Shown here: positions 47,441 through 57,017 of the stretch, piece after piece
Layout: every line of letters begins with the position of its first letter
Numbering within the stretch: the stretch's first letter is position 1
Source of the DNA: Lachancea kluyveri NRRL Y-12651
Lineage: Eukaryota; Ascomycota; Saccharomycetes; Saccharomycetales; Saccharomycetaceae
Reading direction: 5' to 3'
Assembly (NCBI GenBank): GCA_000149225.2
Contig: CM000688.1
Coordinates: 744,001-808,000 of the forward strand
Length of the DNA stretch: 64,000 bases
Translations under genes and position numbers: made by a program
Notes under the pieces: model-generated
Database searches by the model: none
What the model saw: only the letters and a program-made list of their open reading frames with translations
Told to the model about the DNA's origin: nothing

Positions 47441-48385
47441 TCAAGCAGCAATGTGTTGATGCTCGTGCTCCTGCACATGAGTTTCTTCATCAACCCATTG
47501 TTGTTCACCTTCTTGTTCTTCTTCTTCTTCCTCTTCGTCATAATCTTCGTAGTCGGCTTGTCTGATGCTCAAGGAAGGCTTGACTTGAGCGGTGTCCAAA
47601 GTCCACTCGTTCAAAGCATTTTCGGCATCGATGATGATTTGTTTAGAGGCTTCGTAACCATCGTAAGCTGGTCTGGTTTCACCTGGAGTGACCGGAGAGT
47701 CGTCCAATAGCTCCAACAGAGCCTTACCGTAACCGGCAATCAAGGCCAACTTCTCAGAGTGCTCGATGATAGAGTCGAATTGGTAGTTGAAAGCGGCTCT
47801 CAACTTGGATCTTGTGATATTGGATAGCTGGGCTTCAGCGACAAGGGACTCGGCCTCGGCGCGAACCAACTCCTGTTCCAAAACTTCGATCTTTGGAGAC
47901 TGAGGATCCTTGTACTTCAGGTAGGCAATCTTGTCGGTAATCTTTGCTTTCCTGTCACGGGAAGGTTGGACGGAACCCTCAATGTCCCTGATGGACTTCA
48001 AGGTTAGTCTGTATTGGTCGTAGCGGTCGATGAACTGGTCATCCAACTCACTGACCTCGTAGATCAAAACACCCAACTTGTCAGTAATGTCAGAGACATC
48101 GTCGTCGTTTTCCAAACCCCACAAGGACAGTTGCTTGGCGGCATCACGACGTTCGTTGGCAGCAACCTCGATGGAACGCAGAACATTCTTTTCGATCTTG
48201 ACCAATTGAGACAACTTCCTGGACAATTCTGGACCAAAAGCGCCTGCAGTGTTCTTTCTGAAAGTGTAAGCCAAACCACCCTTACCGAAGAATCTGTTTT
48301 TGGTAGAAGAAGGTGGAGGAGGAGGGCTCTGCAACTGAGCAGCAGTTGGAGCCCTAGAGTTTCTTAGAGAGTAAGTTCTGTGCAT
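47441..48385 (-). CDS. PIL1: PIL1, eisosome core BAR-domain protein
   Basis: 314 residues (339 in S. cerevisiae), starting MHRTYSLRNSRAPTAAQL. The conserved N-terminal stretch FFGKGGLAYTFRKNTAGAFGP is followed by the banana-shaped BAR domain (about 40-270). The tail is very acidic (YDEEEEEEEQEGEQQ) with a His/Glu end. Pil1 forms the half-tubes that shape the MCC/eisosome furrows of the plasma membrane and is controlled by Pkh1/2 phosphorylation. LSP1 is a close paralogue; the place between COG4 and ISR1, with RPL11 and MRP13 near, argues for PIL1. Confidence 0.93.
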   Translation of the reverse strand: MHRTYSLRNSRAPTAAQLQSPPPPPSSTKNRFFGKGGLAYTFRKNTAGAFGPELSRKLSQLVKIEKNVLRSIEVAANERRDAAKQLSLWGLENDDDVSDITDKLGVLIYEVSELDDQFIDRYDQYRLTLKSIRDIEGSVQPSRDRKAKITDKIAYLKYKDPQSPKIEVLEQELVRAEAESLVAEAQLSNITRSKLRAAFNYQFDSIIEHSEKLALIAGYGKALLELLDDSPVTPGETRPAYDGYEASKQIIIDAENALNEWTLDTAQVKPSLSIRQADYEDYDEEEEEEEQEGEQQWVDEETHVQEHEHQHIAA

Positions 48386-49523
48386 TTAGACTGAACTATC
48401 AAAGTTTTTTTCTAGCTAATCGTATTAGATAGGAGCAAAAATGTTAAAAGAGATTGATTGCAGTAAGCCTTGTCAGGCAGTAGCCCCTTTATATACAGCA
48501 TGAGGATTAAGGGGTGGCTGGTTGCTCCCACGAAAATTTTTTATTGCTACGTACCTTTCTAGAGCCTGTTACCAGATTGGGTAAAGAAGGTCTGCGGACA
48601 GTAGGGTAACCCACGAAGCCTGTCAAGAGAAACGCGTCCACGTGCCAATATGATAGCGCTACCGAGAAGAGCATGTTGCCAAGAGAAGCTATAGAGACAT
48701 ACCACTGTGCTAGGAGATCCAAATCATATCCAAGGAGATTCTTTTGCTTGTGTGCGCCAAGAGACTTTACTTTTTCGTACATTAGGGTGTTTGCCCGCTG
48801 AGCTTTTCCCCTGTTTCTGCATGGAAACGGACAAGAGACATCAAAAAAGACAAAAAAGAGGGGGGGGAGGGTTGGTGGTGGAAGACTTTGCTGTTGTTTT
48901 TCCCAGAACCGCGCACGTGAGAAACCTTGTTTTCAACCTTTTTTTTTGCCGTGGCTGATGGTTGACCGACTGACGTAAGAAAGAGGTGAGTGACGTCCGG
49001 TACGGGCTCGTGTCCGGTGTGGAAGCCATGTCCGAGTATCACGTGATGCAAAGTACCCCGCTCGCAGATTTTCGATGCAGAGGGATCTCGGGTATCACTG
49101 TGAACGTAACTGCGCGTTTTCTTATCTTGTCTCTTTTCCTTTTCCTTCTGTTTTTCGCCCTGATTGTTGCGGTCGGTGTTTACATGGCCGTAAATCTCTT
49201 ACCCAGCAACCTTATGGCTAAGAAACGACGGCAGCACTCTGCTCATTCTGAGCCTCCGACAAGAAGGCGGCTATCGCACTGTTCTTTTACGGCAATTACG
49301 AGTTTTCATGCAAATCCTTTTTTCCTTGTTTTTTTGTCCCCTCCCCCTCCCCAGGGGCAAGGAGTCCCACCTGCCAAGACCCCACCTATGGATAAACTCT
49401 TGCTACTCCTTCTCCATCGGAGAAACAGTTTGTCTTACCAAACACTCCTAACACATACTTTCAAAACACAAAAAGGAAACAAAAATAAATAAAAAATACA
49501 CACAAACATATAACCTCCTCGCT
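48386..49523. promoter_or_regulatory. Divergent promoter PIL1 / ISR1 rich in stress-response elements
   Basis: 1.14 kb. Seven CCCCT/AGGGG cores (STRE; Msn2/Msn4) lie at 48484-48488, 48510-48514, 48808-48812, 48859-48863, 49338-49342, 49344-49348 and 49353-49357. The PIL1 TATA box reads TATATAAAGG on the minus strand around 48495-48486. CACGTG boxes occur at 48639-48644, around 48914 and around 49040, the first next to an ACGCGT (48632-48637). A long frame on the plus strand here has no ATG start in keeping with a gene and is treated as non-coding. Confidence 0.7.
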
Positions 49524-50798
49524 ATGAAACCGATAGTAACTCCACCGTCCACTCCCGAAGTCGCCGGTAGTGCCACTTTCTCTGTTGAGCCTTGTCCCTC
49601 CTCAAAACCGTTAGTTATTCCAGCCGGTGCCAACTCTACGCTCGAGGGTAAAACCGTCCCCCATCTTCCCTCGCCAACTACACCGAGCTCCATGGTGTTT
49701 GCTTCCCATGAGGACCGTGCCACCACACCCTTCTACAATGGGCCCGATTCCTCATCTCATGGCCAAGTCGTGCAGGAATTGTTGTTCCAAGATCCTATTT
49801 TGCTCTCGTATTGTACGAACGAGGGCCATCTAACCTTAGCGCAGTTTGTGCAGCAGCGGTTGCTTTCCTCGTGCGTGGACGTTCTCAACGACGTTAGTTG
49901 GAAGCTGTCGTCGGAAAGGTTGGGCCATGGCGCCTATTCTTTGGTGCACGGATTGCACAGGGCTTTCGCAAACGATTCTTCTTTGGCCATCAAGTTCCCG
50001 ATTTCAAGGAGAAAGTCGAGGATAATTTACAAGGAGTCTCTTATTTACTCGTATTTGAATTCCTCGTCCGATTCCCTGGGTAAATTCAATATAGTCCCAT
50101 TTTATGGTGTCTCGCTGTTGGGCAAGTCGCAATACAGAAGGCTGCGTTACGGTGAGGTTGTCCCCGGTATTATCCTAGCAAAGATGGACTGTTCGCTACA
50201 GGATTTTTACTCAGCCCACGTGATGGATAAGCAGACTTGGTGGAAGCTGGCTTACACCCTGCTGCGTGCGCTATACTTTCTGAAAACCAAAAACGTGGTT
50301 CATGGCGATATAAAAACCGGTAACGTGCTGCTGAAAATCGAAGATGGTGACGTGCAGTCTTACCTTGCCGATTTCACGTCGGCAAAGCTATTCCCAAAGG
50401 GCCTTCACGACACAGCGGCCCACGGCGATCGCGATTCGCTGATCACCACTTTGGAGTACTGTCCTCCAGAGCTGATCGACGGGTCCGGTTCGATGTCGTA
50501 TTCCACCGACCTGTATTCGCTGGGGTTGGTTCTTTTGTCGGCAATCACCAGAAACGAGCCGTACAAACAGCTACTATCTTTGAAGAATCATGGCGACATG
50601 CGTACCAGCAACACGCTTCACCAGACACAGTGGCTGATGACTGCCATCTCCAAGGCAACTCCGTTGCAATTCAATGTGTTGGATCACTCTTTGAAGGAGG
50701 AATGGACCAATGAGTTGGAATTTCTAAAGGAGCTGTTGGAAGACAGGTGTGGTATAGAGAAGTGTCTTTCAAAGGTTGAAGGCCACTTCGCTAGATGA
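49524..50798 (+). CDS. ISR1: ISR1, protein kinase that restrains hexosamine synthesis
   Basis: 424 residues (443 in S. cerevisiae). A Thr/Pro/Ser-rich N-tail of about 85 residues carries possible Cdk/Pho85 phosphodegron sites (PTSxxP-like TTPF and PSPTTP). The kinase domain runs to the C-terminus: LGHGAYSLVHGL as glycine loop, LAIKFP with the ATP lysine, VVHGDIKTGNVLL as catalytic loop near 259, LADFTSAK near 282, and CPPELIDGSGSMSYSTDLYSLG for the activation segment and helix F. Two changes stand out: HGD replaces HRD and DFT replaces DFG. In S. cerevisiae Isr1 is a short-lived Raf-like kinase acting on Gfa1. Confidence 0.92.
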   Translation: MKPIVTPPSTPEVAGSATFSVEPCPSSKPLVIPAGANSTLEGKTVPHLPSPTTPSSMVFASHEDRATTPFYNGPDSSSHGQVVQELLFQDPILLSYCTNEGHLTLAQFVQQRLLSSCVDVLNDVSWKLSSERLGHGAYSLVHGLHRAFANDSSLAIKFPISRRKSRIIYKESLIYSYLNSSSDSLGKFNIVPFYGVSLLGKSQYRRLRYGEVVPGIILAKMDCSLQDFYSAHVMDKQTWWKLAYTLLRALYFLKTKNVVHGDIKTGNVLLKIEDGDVQSYLADFTSAKLFPKGLHDTAAHGDRDSLITTLEYCPPELIDGSGSMSYSTDLYSLGLVLLSAITRNEPYKQLLSLKNHGDMRTSNTLHQTQWLMTAISKATPLQFNVLDHSLKEEWTNELEFLKELLEDRCGIEKCLSKVEGHFAR

Positions 50799-51538
50799 AT
50801 GTGTGGCTTTCAGCACTTTTCTCGTCAGTCTTTGTTCTCCCGGCCTCTCTCTCTCTCTTATGCGATCTGGTATTCCTTCTCCGTTTGTCCGGGTATATTC
50901 GATTACCCATTCAATTTAGAAGTTGTACTCGAGACACTTCTAGTCGTCGGGTCACTGGAATTCCAAGCTTATTCTTTTGGTGAGAAATTATGGGAGAAAC
51001 CTACAATCCAACGGATACCCACATGCTTTATCTTGAATTCTATAAAGAGACATTGTTTTAAAGAAAGAGAGAAAAAAAAAAAAAAAAAAACAAAAAACAA
51101 AAGAATGATTCCGAGACCAACAGTCAAAGAGTTTGGCTACAAATGAAATGCTGTTTGGAATGGAATTCCAAACGGTAACGAATTTCATACTATTACTATT
51201 TCGTAGGTGAAAACATTAATGTTTCCCTTACATTGTTATATATATTTGGGCTTTTTTTTTTTCTTTACCTTTTTCAATTCTGCTTCAACGGTCAGCTTTT
51301 CTTTGTTCTTATTTTAGGTGCCAACACAGATCCTTATGTAATTTAAACATTTATCAATTGCTTTTATACACCAGTCTCGTAGAGACTAGACTAGACTATC
51401 CTTTTTTTTTTTTTTTTTCCTTTCCTATTTCAATCTGCTTTTCTGCTGTTCCATTGAAAGTCACTTGTAACTCAGTAAACTTCATGATCTCTTCTTGCTG
51501 CTCTTCACAGAATAAGGATTGGCAACCAGGCGCATCGT
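50799..51538. other. Convergent spacer ISR1 / YTH1, contains a nested hairpin
   Basis: 740 bases with no recognised gene. It has A18-type and T17-type homopolymers (51070-51090 and 51403-51418), a CT repeat near 50844-50858, the nested inverted repeat at 51143-51188 (listed separately) and a small 6-bp stem AGTCTC/GAGACT at 51373-51387. Confidence 0.5.
51143..51188. repeat. Nested inverted repeat able to form a 46-nt hairpin
   Basis: The inner arms GTTTGGAAT (51153-51161) and ATTCCAAAC (51165-51173) are perfect around GGA. The outer arms ATGAAAT (51143-51149) and ATTTCAT (51182-51188) are also perfect, with an internal loop of 3 and 8 bases between. Confidence 0.75.
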
Positions 51539-52171
51539 TCATACGACGATCTCACCATTGATGATCGCATTCAATCTCCTTTCTTTCTCTTCATCAATCT
51601 TTTTTGTGTTTATTTCATCATCTCTTTTAATTCTCAGTTTGCTCAACTCGTTGGGTATCATGAAAACCGGGTGTTCCATATCGCATTCGTCTTTACCAAG
51701 CGGGCAAAACCCTGTAAGGTACCGTTGGCAGATTACTTTCTTTACATGTTTCTTTTTACAGTTGGGACCCTGTGGGCAGAACCCAGCTTTATAATCTTCG
51801 CACTCCTGAATTTTGGCGTTGGGATCGATATGTAGGTATTGGCACTCGGGAGATTGGGTACAGTAGCCGTTCTTGGAAAAAAACACACATTCAGGCATTT
51901 TACGCAAATTGTACTCGTGCAAGTATTCGCATTGATCATTCTTTTTACAAAGTCCACGTAACCAATGCTTGCAAACAATCTTGTTGTGAAATATTGGAAG
52001 TACATGTTTGTTCGGACATGATGCACCGTTGGGACAAGAGTTTGGTCCTTCTCTTGGGTTATAGAATTCACATACCGGCCGATCAGGGTCTAGCGAAAAC
52101 GAATACTCTTGCCTCAGGAATGGCTCAAATTTAAATGAATAGTTCTCGGTATTTAGATGCACCACAGACAT
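51539..52171 (-). CDS. YTH1: YTH1, CCCH zinc-finger subunit of cleavage and polyadenylation factor
   Basis: 210 residues (208 in S. cerevisiae). Five CCCH fingers follow in a row: CEFYNPREGPNSCPNGASC with KH, CKHWLRGLCKKNDQCEYLH, CVFFSKNGYCTQSPECQYLH, CEDYKAGFCPQGPNCKKKH and CQRYLTGFCPLGKDECDMEH. This is the CPSF30 family. Yth1 binds near the poly(A) site and contacts Fip1. A charged helical C-tail follows the last finger. It is the last gene of the chromosome XVI-like block. Confidence 0.97.
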   Translation of the reverse strand: MSVVHLNTENYSFKFEPFLRQEYSFSLDPDRPVCEFYNPREGPNSCPNGASCPNKHVLPIFHNKIVCKHWLRGLCKKNDQCEYLHEYNLRKMPECVFFSKNGYCTQSPECQYLHIDPNAKIQECEDYKAGFCPQGPNCKKKHVKKVICQRYLTGFCPLGKDECDMEHPVFMIPNELSKLRIKRDDEINTKKIDEEKERRLNAIINGEIVV

Positions 52172-52460
52172 TACTACTTGGCTTGGTGTTGTACTGAAAA
52201 AACCAAGCCATTACAAATTGAATGATTTTTCTACCATCTACAATATTACGTCAGTAGTGATACAGATGAGCTACTAGTCTAACAGATTATTCGTAGTTGT
52301 CAAGAAAAGGAGCATAAAGGTGTATCTATTGCAGCATTCGACATAAACTATCTGAACATCTACCTTGGCATATTTATGGTCGTACCGTCTTTTTTTTTAT
52401 TTAACCTCGATTTACTTTTTTCTTAGTATTAGACATGTCGTCTTTGTATTTGAACAGAGC

Positions 52461-53054
52461 TCAAATGTTCGCAGCAGCCAATAAAAAGGTGAGCAAGAAC
52501 GAAATTTTGAAGCTGGGTCTCTCCCAGACCAAAGTGTTTAGGTCAATGTTTTCCTTCCCTGTTTTCACAATATATTTGGACAAACCCAACGTAGAGCTCT
52601 TGTCGACTAGTCCACGGTTCTGAAGCCATTGCAAGCCAAGAAACCCGCACGCTGTAATAAACACCAGCACAGATGATATCTTGCCAACAATAATCCCGAG
52701 AAAAACGCCGGCCAATGATCCAATACACAATTGCCTATAGTCCAGTTTGCCGTTGAATCTGGAACGTTTACGTGAAGGTAAGCCTGTCTCTTCTGGAATA
52801 GATTTGGCAGGCTGTTTGACATCTAAAATCACGTCATTACGAATTACATGGGAAGAAGCATACCATGGTGCTATTAAACTTAAAGAAGTTATGGTTGTGA
52901 ACCCTAGTAGCCGTGGCATTGATGACGGTCTCGATTTTCCAACAAAAGTAGAGAATAGCCTTGGCTTTGAAAACGTTGTTGAACTGAAAAGTTTCCTGCC
53001 ATAGACGTTCTTGATGTTTCTGAACAGCAATTGATGTGTGCTAAATGGTCTCAT
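52461..53054 (-). CDS. FUN14: FUN14, mitochondrial outer-membrane FUNDC1-family protein
   Basis: 197 residues (198 in S. cerevisiae). The N-terminus is basic and Ser/Thr-rich, fitting mitochondrial targeting. The FUN14 core is QLCIGSLAGVFLGIIVGKIS (glycine-rich first helix, about 108-127), followed by further hydrophobic helices and a short C-terminal one (FLLTFLLAAANI). The Saccharomyces protein is of limited known function; human FUNDC1 is a mitophagy receptor. Overall similarity is modest, but the order with SPO7, MDM10 and SWC3 matches chromosome I. Confidence 0.85.
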   Translation of the reverse strand: MRPFSTHQLLFRNIKNVYGRKLFSSTTFSKPRLFSTFVGKSRPSSMPRLLGFTTITSLSLIAPWYASSHVIRNDVILDVKQPAKSIPEETGLPSRKRSRFNGKLDYRQLCIGSLAGVFLGIIVGKISSVLVFITACGFLGLQWLQNRGLVDKSSTLGLSKYIVKTGKENIDLNTLVWERPSFKISFLLTFLLAAANI

Positions 53055-54327
53055 TCTGTTGCTTGAGTGTAGCTGGTGAGATTTTGAACGTTAAGTAGTG
53101 ACAGCAAACTAAGATAGTTTTAGGGGATTTACGTGTATATTAGAATCACCATATACGTAAATGTACTTAAATAGCCACGCGCGGATGGATATACGACATT
53201 TATAACGTTTAATCCTGGTGAATGCATTCCAAGTCTACAAAACCAAGATGTAATATCTATAAACTTCAACGATCTTCAGGATTTTTTTTTCCTTTTTTCT
53301 TTTTAAAATAATATGACAAGAACTTTCCAGTAACTTTAAAACACCTCAGAGAGGTGTTCGACGGCAAACTCGCCTCATCATAAAACTGACGCTTGGTTGA
53401 ATCGCAATTCTTTAGAGAATAATGCCATACAACCTCTTCTAATGTACAATTAAAAAGAAACACAGGTACCAATAGAGAGGCTATTTTGTTGTGATTATTA
53501 GATTTGCTCGAAAGAAAGAAAAAAAAACACTAACTTTTACACGGTGGTTTTTGACTACCTCTCCCGGGTCAATAGTTGCTCTTTCGATGGTATCGTTTGC
53601 TTTACCTGACACAACAGTGTAAATTTTCGTTTATCCAAGAGTGGTCACTATATAGAGTCTGCAAAAGTCTTGTTTACTCTCAAAAACTTAATAACCTTTT
53701 CATTTTTTCTTAAGAGGTACTCTCGAATGATGCCTTTATTAAACCACCAACGACACCTGCATTTCGCACCCAATATTACGAGTTTCAAACCTGAAAGGTA
53801 TATGTACTAGTGAGCCTTAATATATACCTTTATTTTTTGGTATAATGGTTATCCTTGAGGAGGCAATTATTGTTATTTTGGTTGCCGGTATCACCAAGCC
53901 CTCGCAAAGCACCAAATCCAACCTTTATAGGAGTTGTTGAATTCACTTACTTAGAACAGCTTTTCTCTCTAGTAGACGCTGTAGTTTTAATTAGTACATC
54001 GCTATGCTACACTAATATATTTTAATTTTTACAGTTTACTCCCTCTATTTTAATTAATATTTGTAGAAGGATTGGAGTTCCACCGAACTTACTACCGGCC
54101 AAGAGCAGACTATCAACCTCAATGGGTTACAAGTCTAGGGGGGAAGGAAAGAGAAAATGTGTTAAAATTTCCTGGTTTACTTTTTTTTGTTTTTTTTTTT
54201 ATTCCATTTTATTTTCTCTGACCCCGGTTTTCATCTTTGTTTTAATTTTTTGTTTATGTTGGAAGAAACTACGTACTTACGTGTGACATACAATAAAGTA
54301 TGCAAAAATGACCAGCAGAATTTCCAT
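53055..54327. other. 1.27-kb intergenic region FUN14 / RTS1, no gene recognised
   Basis: This is the longest gene-free stretch in the window apart from the snoRNA region. It should hold the FUN14 promoter and the RTS1 3' end. A perfect 8-bp hairpin AACACCTC/GAGGTGTT lies at 53340-53358. T-rich runs lie near 53282-53299 and 54180-54200. A 68-codon frame at 53266-53472 (minus) has no recognisable features. I found no tRNA B box or credible C/D snoRNA. Confidence 0.45.
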
Positions 54328-56396
54328 TCATGCCATTTGTACGTTACCTATGCTTTCACTCTTCAGCTTTGTTTGATTCTCAGCATTTATGTCGCCATTC
54401 TCCTCTGGATTACCATCTATTTTTAACTTATCCACATATTCTTCCAATTTGTTCCAGCTCTCCTCTCTTTGTTCCTTGCGCCTCTGGCTCTCCTTGACAC
54501 TCGTTAGATACAATGAATTACAGTTTTCGTATAGTACCGGATTTGTTTCCAGAAATATTTTCAGAGCTTTGAAAGCCATTGCATGAATAGCTCTGTTCCA
54601 GGAACCTGAACTAATAGCTTGTTCTACAAGCATATAAGGATCTGATGTTGGATTGCCATCTTCGTCAGTTTGGGAATCTATGTCTAGCTGTGAAGTTAGC
54701 TCGTATAATGCTGGGAAAATAATTGGTAAAATTACCTCGCCATTTTCGATGCACAAATTTAAAAAATATTCATTATTCCAGTAGCTTAGCACCTTTTCAG
54801 CAACCTGAAAGTGTGGGGATGCAATGCATTTGCCCAACTGCACAAATAGTGGAACTTCAACCTTGATAAATTCCAATGGTTCAATCACTTCGAAAATGTC
54901 CTCGATTTCGTTCAAAAACATAATCTCCTTTGTAGAGTTGACCTTGGGCCAGTAGCGTAAAAGGCCCATGACCACCTCTTCGGTTAACAAAGGTTCTTTT
55001 TCTAAAAACTGAACGATACAATAGGCCAATTGAGGGTGGTACAGTGACAAGCAACGTACCTTGTGCAATGGTATCAAAACCCTCACCAGAAAGACCTTAT
55101 GTTCCTCTTTTAATGGTAGTGCAAACCCGTTAATGATGGAACCTAATATTTCTAATAGTTCGGCAATACCATTAAACCTTTCACTTTCATAGGTGAACTG
55201 TAAGAAAATGTTGTTTATTGAGCGACGGATAAAGCTCCTTAAACTCAGAAACTTTCCGTAAATCCTATGCAAAGTAGTCTTTAAACAATCACGCTCTCTG
55301 ATATCCTCACTATCAAATAGCTCTAGCAGTTTCAAGATGAAGTCGTGGTCGATGTACTGCTTTGCGATTTGATGGTTGAAATCTGGGCTTTCCACAAATC
55401 TCAAGAAGAATTCATAAACGCACTGCATATGGGGCCATGCCAATTCATTAACTGGTTCATCTTCATCTGGATCATAAACATCACCGATTGGATTCACTGG
55501 AGGGGGGATGGGCCTAAATAAGTTAATTTTGAACATGTTAACAACATGTTCATACATCTCCTCGGTGTAAGCAAATCTATTCGTGACGATGAATTCAATC
55601 AATTCTTGCAAAGTGACGCGTTTAATCTCTTTGCCCTGGATATCAAAACTTGGATCGCTGAAATCAAACATAGTATTGCACTGGTCAACTTTGGCAATAA
55701 ACAATTGAATTTGTTCTTCTGGTGGAACGTCGTCAAAATGGGGTAATTTAGTTAATTGGGTATAACGAGACGGTTCGAAACGGGATGAAGAGTGACGCTG
55801 AGGGGTTTTAATTTGCTCTAGGTCAGAGTCAGGGTTCAATTTGGTCGGGGTGGGTAACCGTTCAAAAGAGTGGGAAGACCTTGGAATATCTATAGTATTT
55901 GGCGATGCAGGCTCTTTAGAAGTGGCAGTATTCACATTTGTAGTGGTTGTGGTTGGGGAAGAAGGCGATACAGCAGCCGCAATCAATGTGGGGTGTGATT
56001 TTGGTCCAGATTCAGATCTCATTGAAGATTCAGTTTTGTCTTGGGTAAGTTGCACCGTAGGCGTACTGGACTTACCCCTGGTACCTGCACTACTAGAATG
56101 CTTATCCCTTGGAGTAGAAGCTTCCTTCTTTGTTTTTGTTTGTTGTTTCGTAGAGGTGGAGGTGGAGGTGCTTTTCTTTTCTAAAGACGTTCTAGTGCTA
56201 CCATTTGTACTCGTAGTAGTGGTACTAGGGCTGGGGCTTGACTTTTTAGAGGACTCTTTTTCCTTCTTCTTCTGCCCAGATGAGGAAGAACCAGTAGTCT
56301 TTTTTATAAGCTGTTTGTAAAAGCGTTAGTGGGTTAATTCCTTGAATGGGAAAAAAAATGGTGAATGCATACTTTTTGCTTAAAGCCACGCATCAT
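54328..56396 (-). CDS. RTS1: RTS1, PP2A B56-type regulatory subunit, spliced
   Basis: Two exons, 56396-56373 and 56310-54328, encode 668 residues (757 in S. cerevisiae, unspliced). Splicing gives MMRGFKQK followed by [12 protein letters not shown], which restores the family N-terminus. Without the intron the large frame has no ATG at its front. A Ser/Thr/Lys-rich N-domain of about 200 residues leads into [19 protein letters not shown] and the B56 HEAT-like repeats (about 230-600), near-identical to S. cerevisiae ([49 protein letters not shown]). Rts1 steers PP2A to kinetochores and bud neck, with Sgo1 among its partners. Confidence 0.95.
56311..56372 (-). other. RTS1: Spliceosomal intron of RTS1
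   Basis: 62 nt with 5' site GTATGC (56372-56367), branch site CACTAAC (56331-56325, one base off TACTAAC) and 3' site CAG ending at 56311, 15 bases past the branch A. It lies between codons 8 and 9 (phase 0). In-frame stops inside it show it must be removed to join the conserved N-terminus to the rest. Confidence 0.9.
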
Positions 56397-57017
56397 CTTG
56401 GGCCAGAGTTGATTATTTTATATCCTCCTGTCACTGAGTTTTCTTGCGTGCTTTAAACTAGTAGATGGCAATTCTCCTGGAAAGGGGCAACATGTTCTGT
56501 TTCTGGCTTTTTCAGTTGTTGATATAAGGTAGGGTAACATTAATTGTGGATCGAAGAACTGTCGGCATCAAAGGTAGATAATGCCCAATCAACGATATTG
56601 CAGGCAGTTGTTCTACTATGAGAGACTGTTTCAACATTTACAATGCTTATTCTATACTATACAATTTTTGTGCTATGAATTTTTCGCTGGACTTTGCCCT
56701 AAACTGCTGTAGTCATACGCGAATAGTTGCTAACTGGCGAAAAATTTTGTATATAAAGTCGTTCTTCTCAACATAACATAACATGCAACAAGCAAAACAT
56801 TTCTTTGTAAACCGTAAAGCTGGCCAAAGCATATAAGTACAGGAGTACTTGTGCATTGCTGGGCAGTTGATTTTGAACTCAATTCTTCCTTATTTTTGCG
56901 AATGATGAAGTACTATGCTATCGATTATATCTCGAAGTTTTTCTAATGAATGAGACAAACCATAAGTACCATTCAGAACCGCTACACTGACGCACAAATT
57001 GGTTGAACAGTTCTTTC
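56397..57017. promoter_or_regulatory. RTS1 promoter and SPO7 3' region
   Basis: 621 bases on the RTS1 upstream side. It includes an RRPE-like GAAAAATTTT near 56738-56747 followed by TATATAAA near 56750-56758, and (CATAA)n-like units near 56770-56784. No gene was recognised. Confidence 0.4.

Noticed and set aside
48986-49492. 168-codon plus-strand frame with a hydrophobic stretch between PIL1 and ISR1
   Set aside because: It opens with GTG, matches no family I know, and overlaps promoter motifs and T/C runs.
52435-52623. 62-codon plus-strand frame starting MSSLYLNRAQMF
   Set aside because: Fully antisense to the FUN14 C-terminus apart from a few codons; no family resemblance.
53270-53390. 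Possible box C/D snoRNA on the minus strand (ATGATGA near 53376, CTGA near 53350 and 53280)
   Set aside because: Box spacing is abnormal, the terminal stem is too far from box C, and I found no rRNA complementarity.
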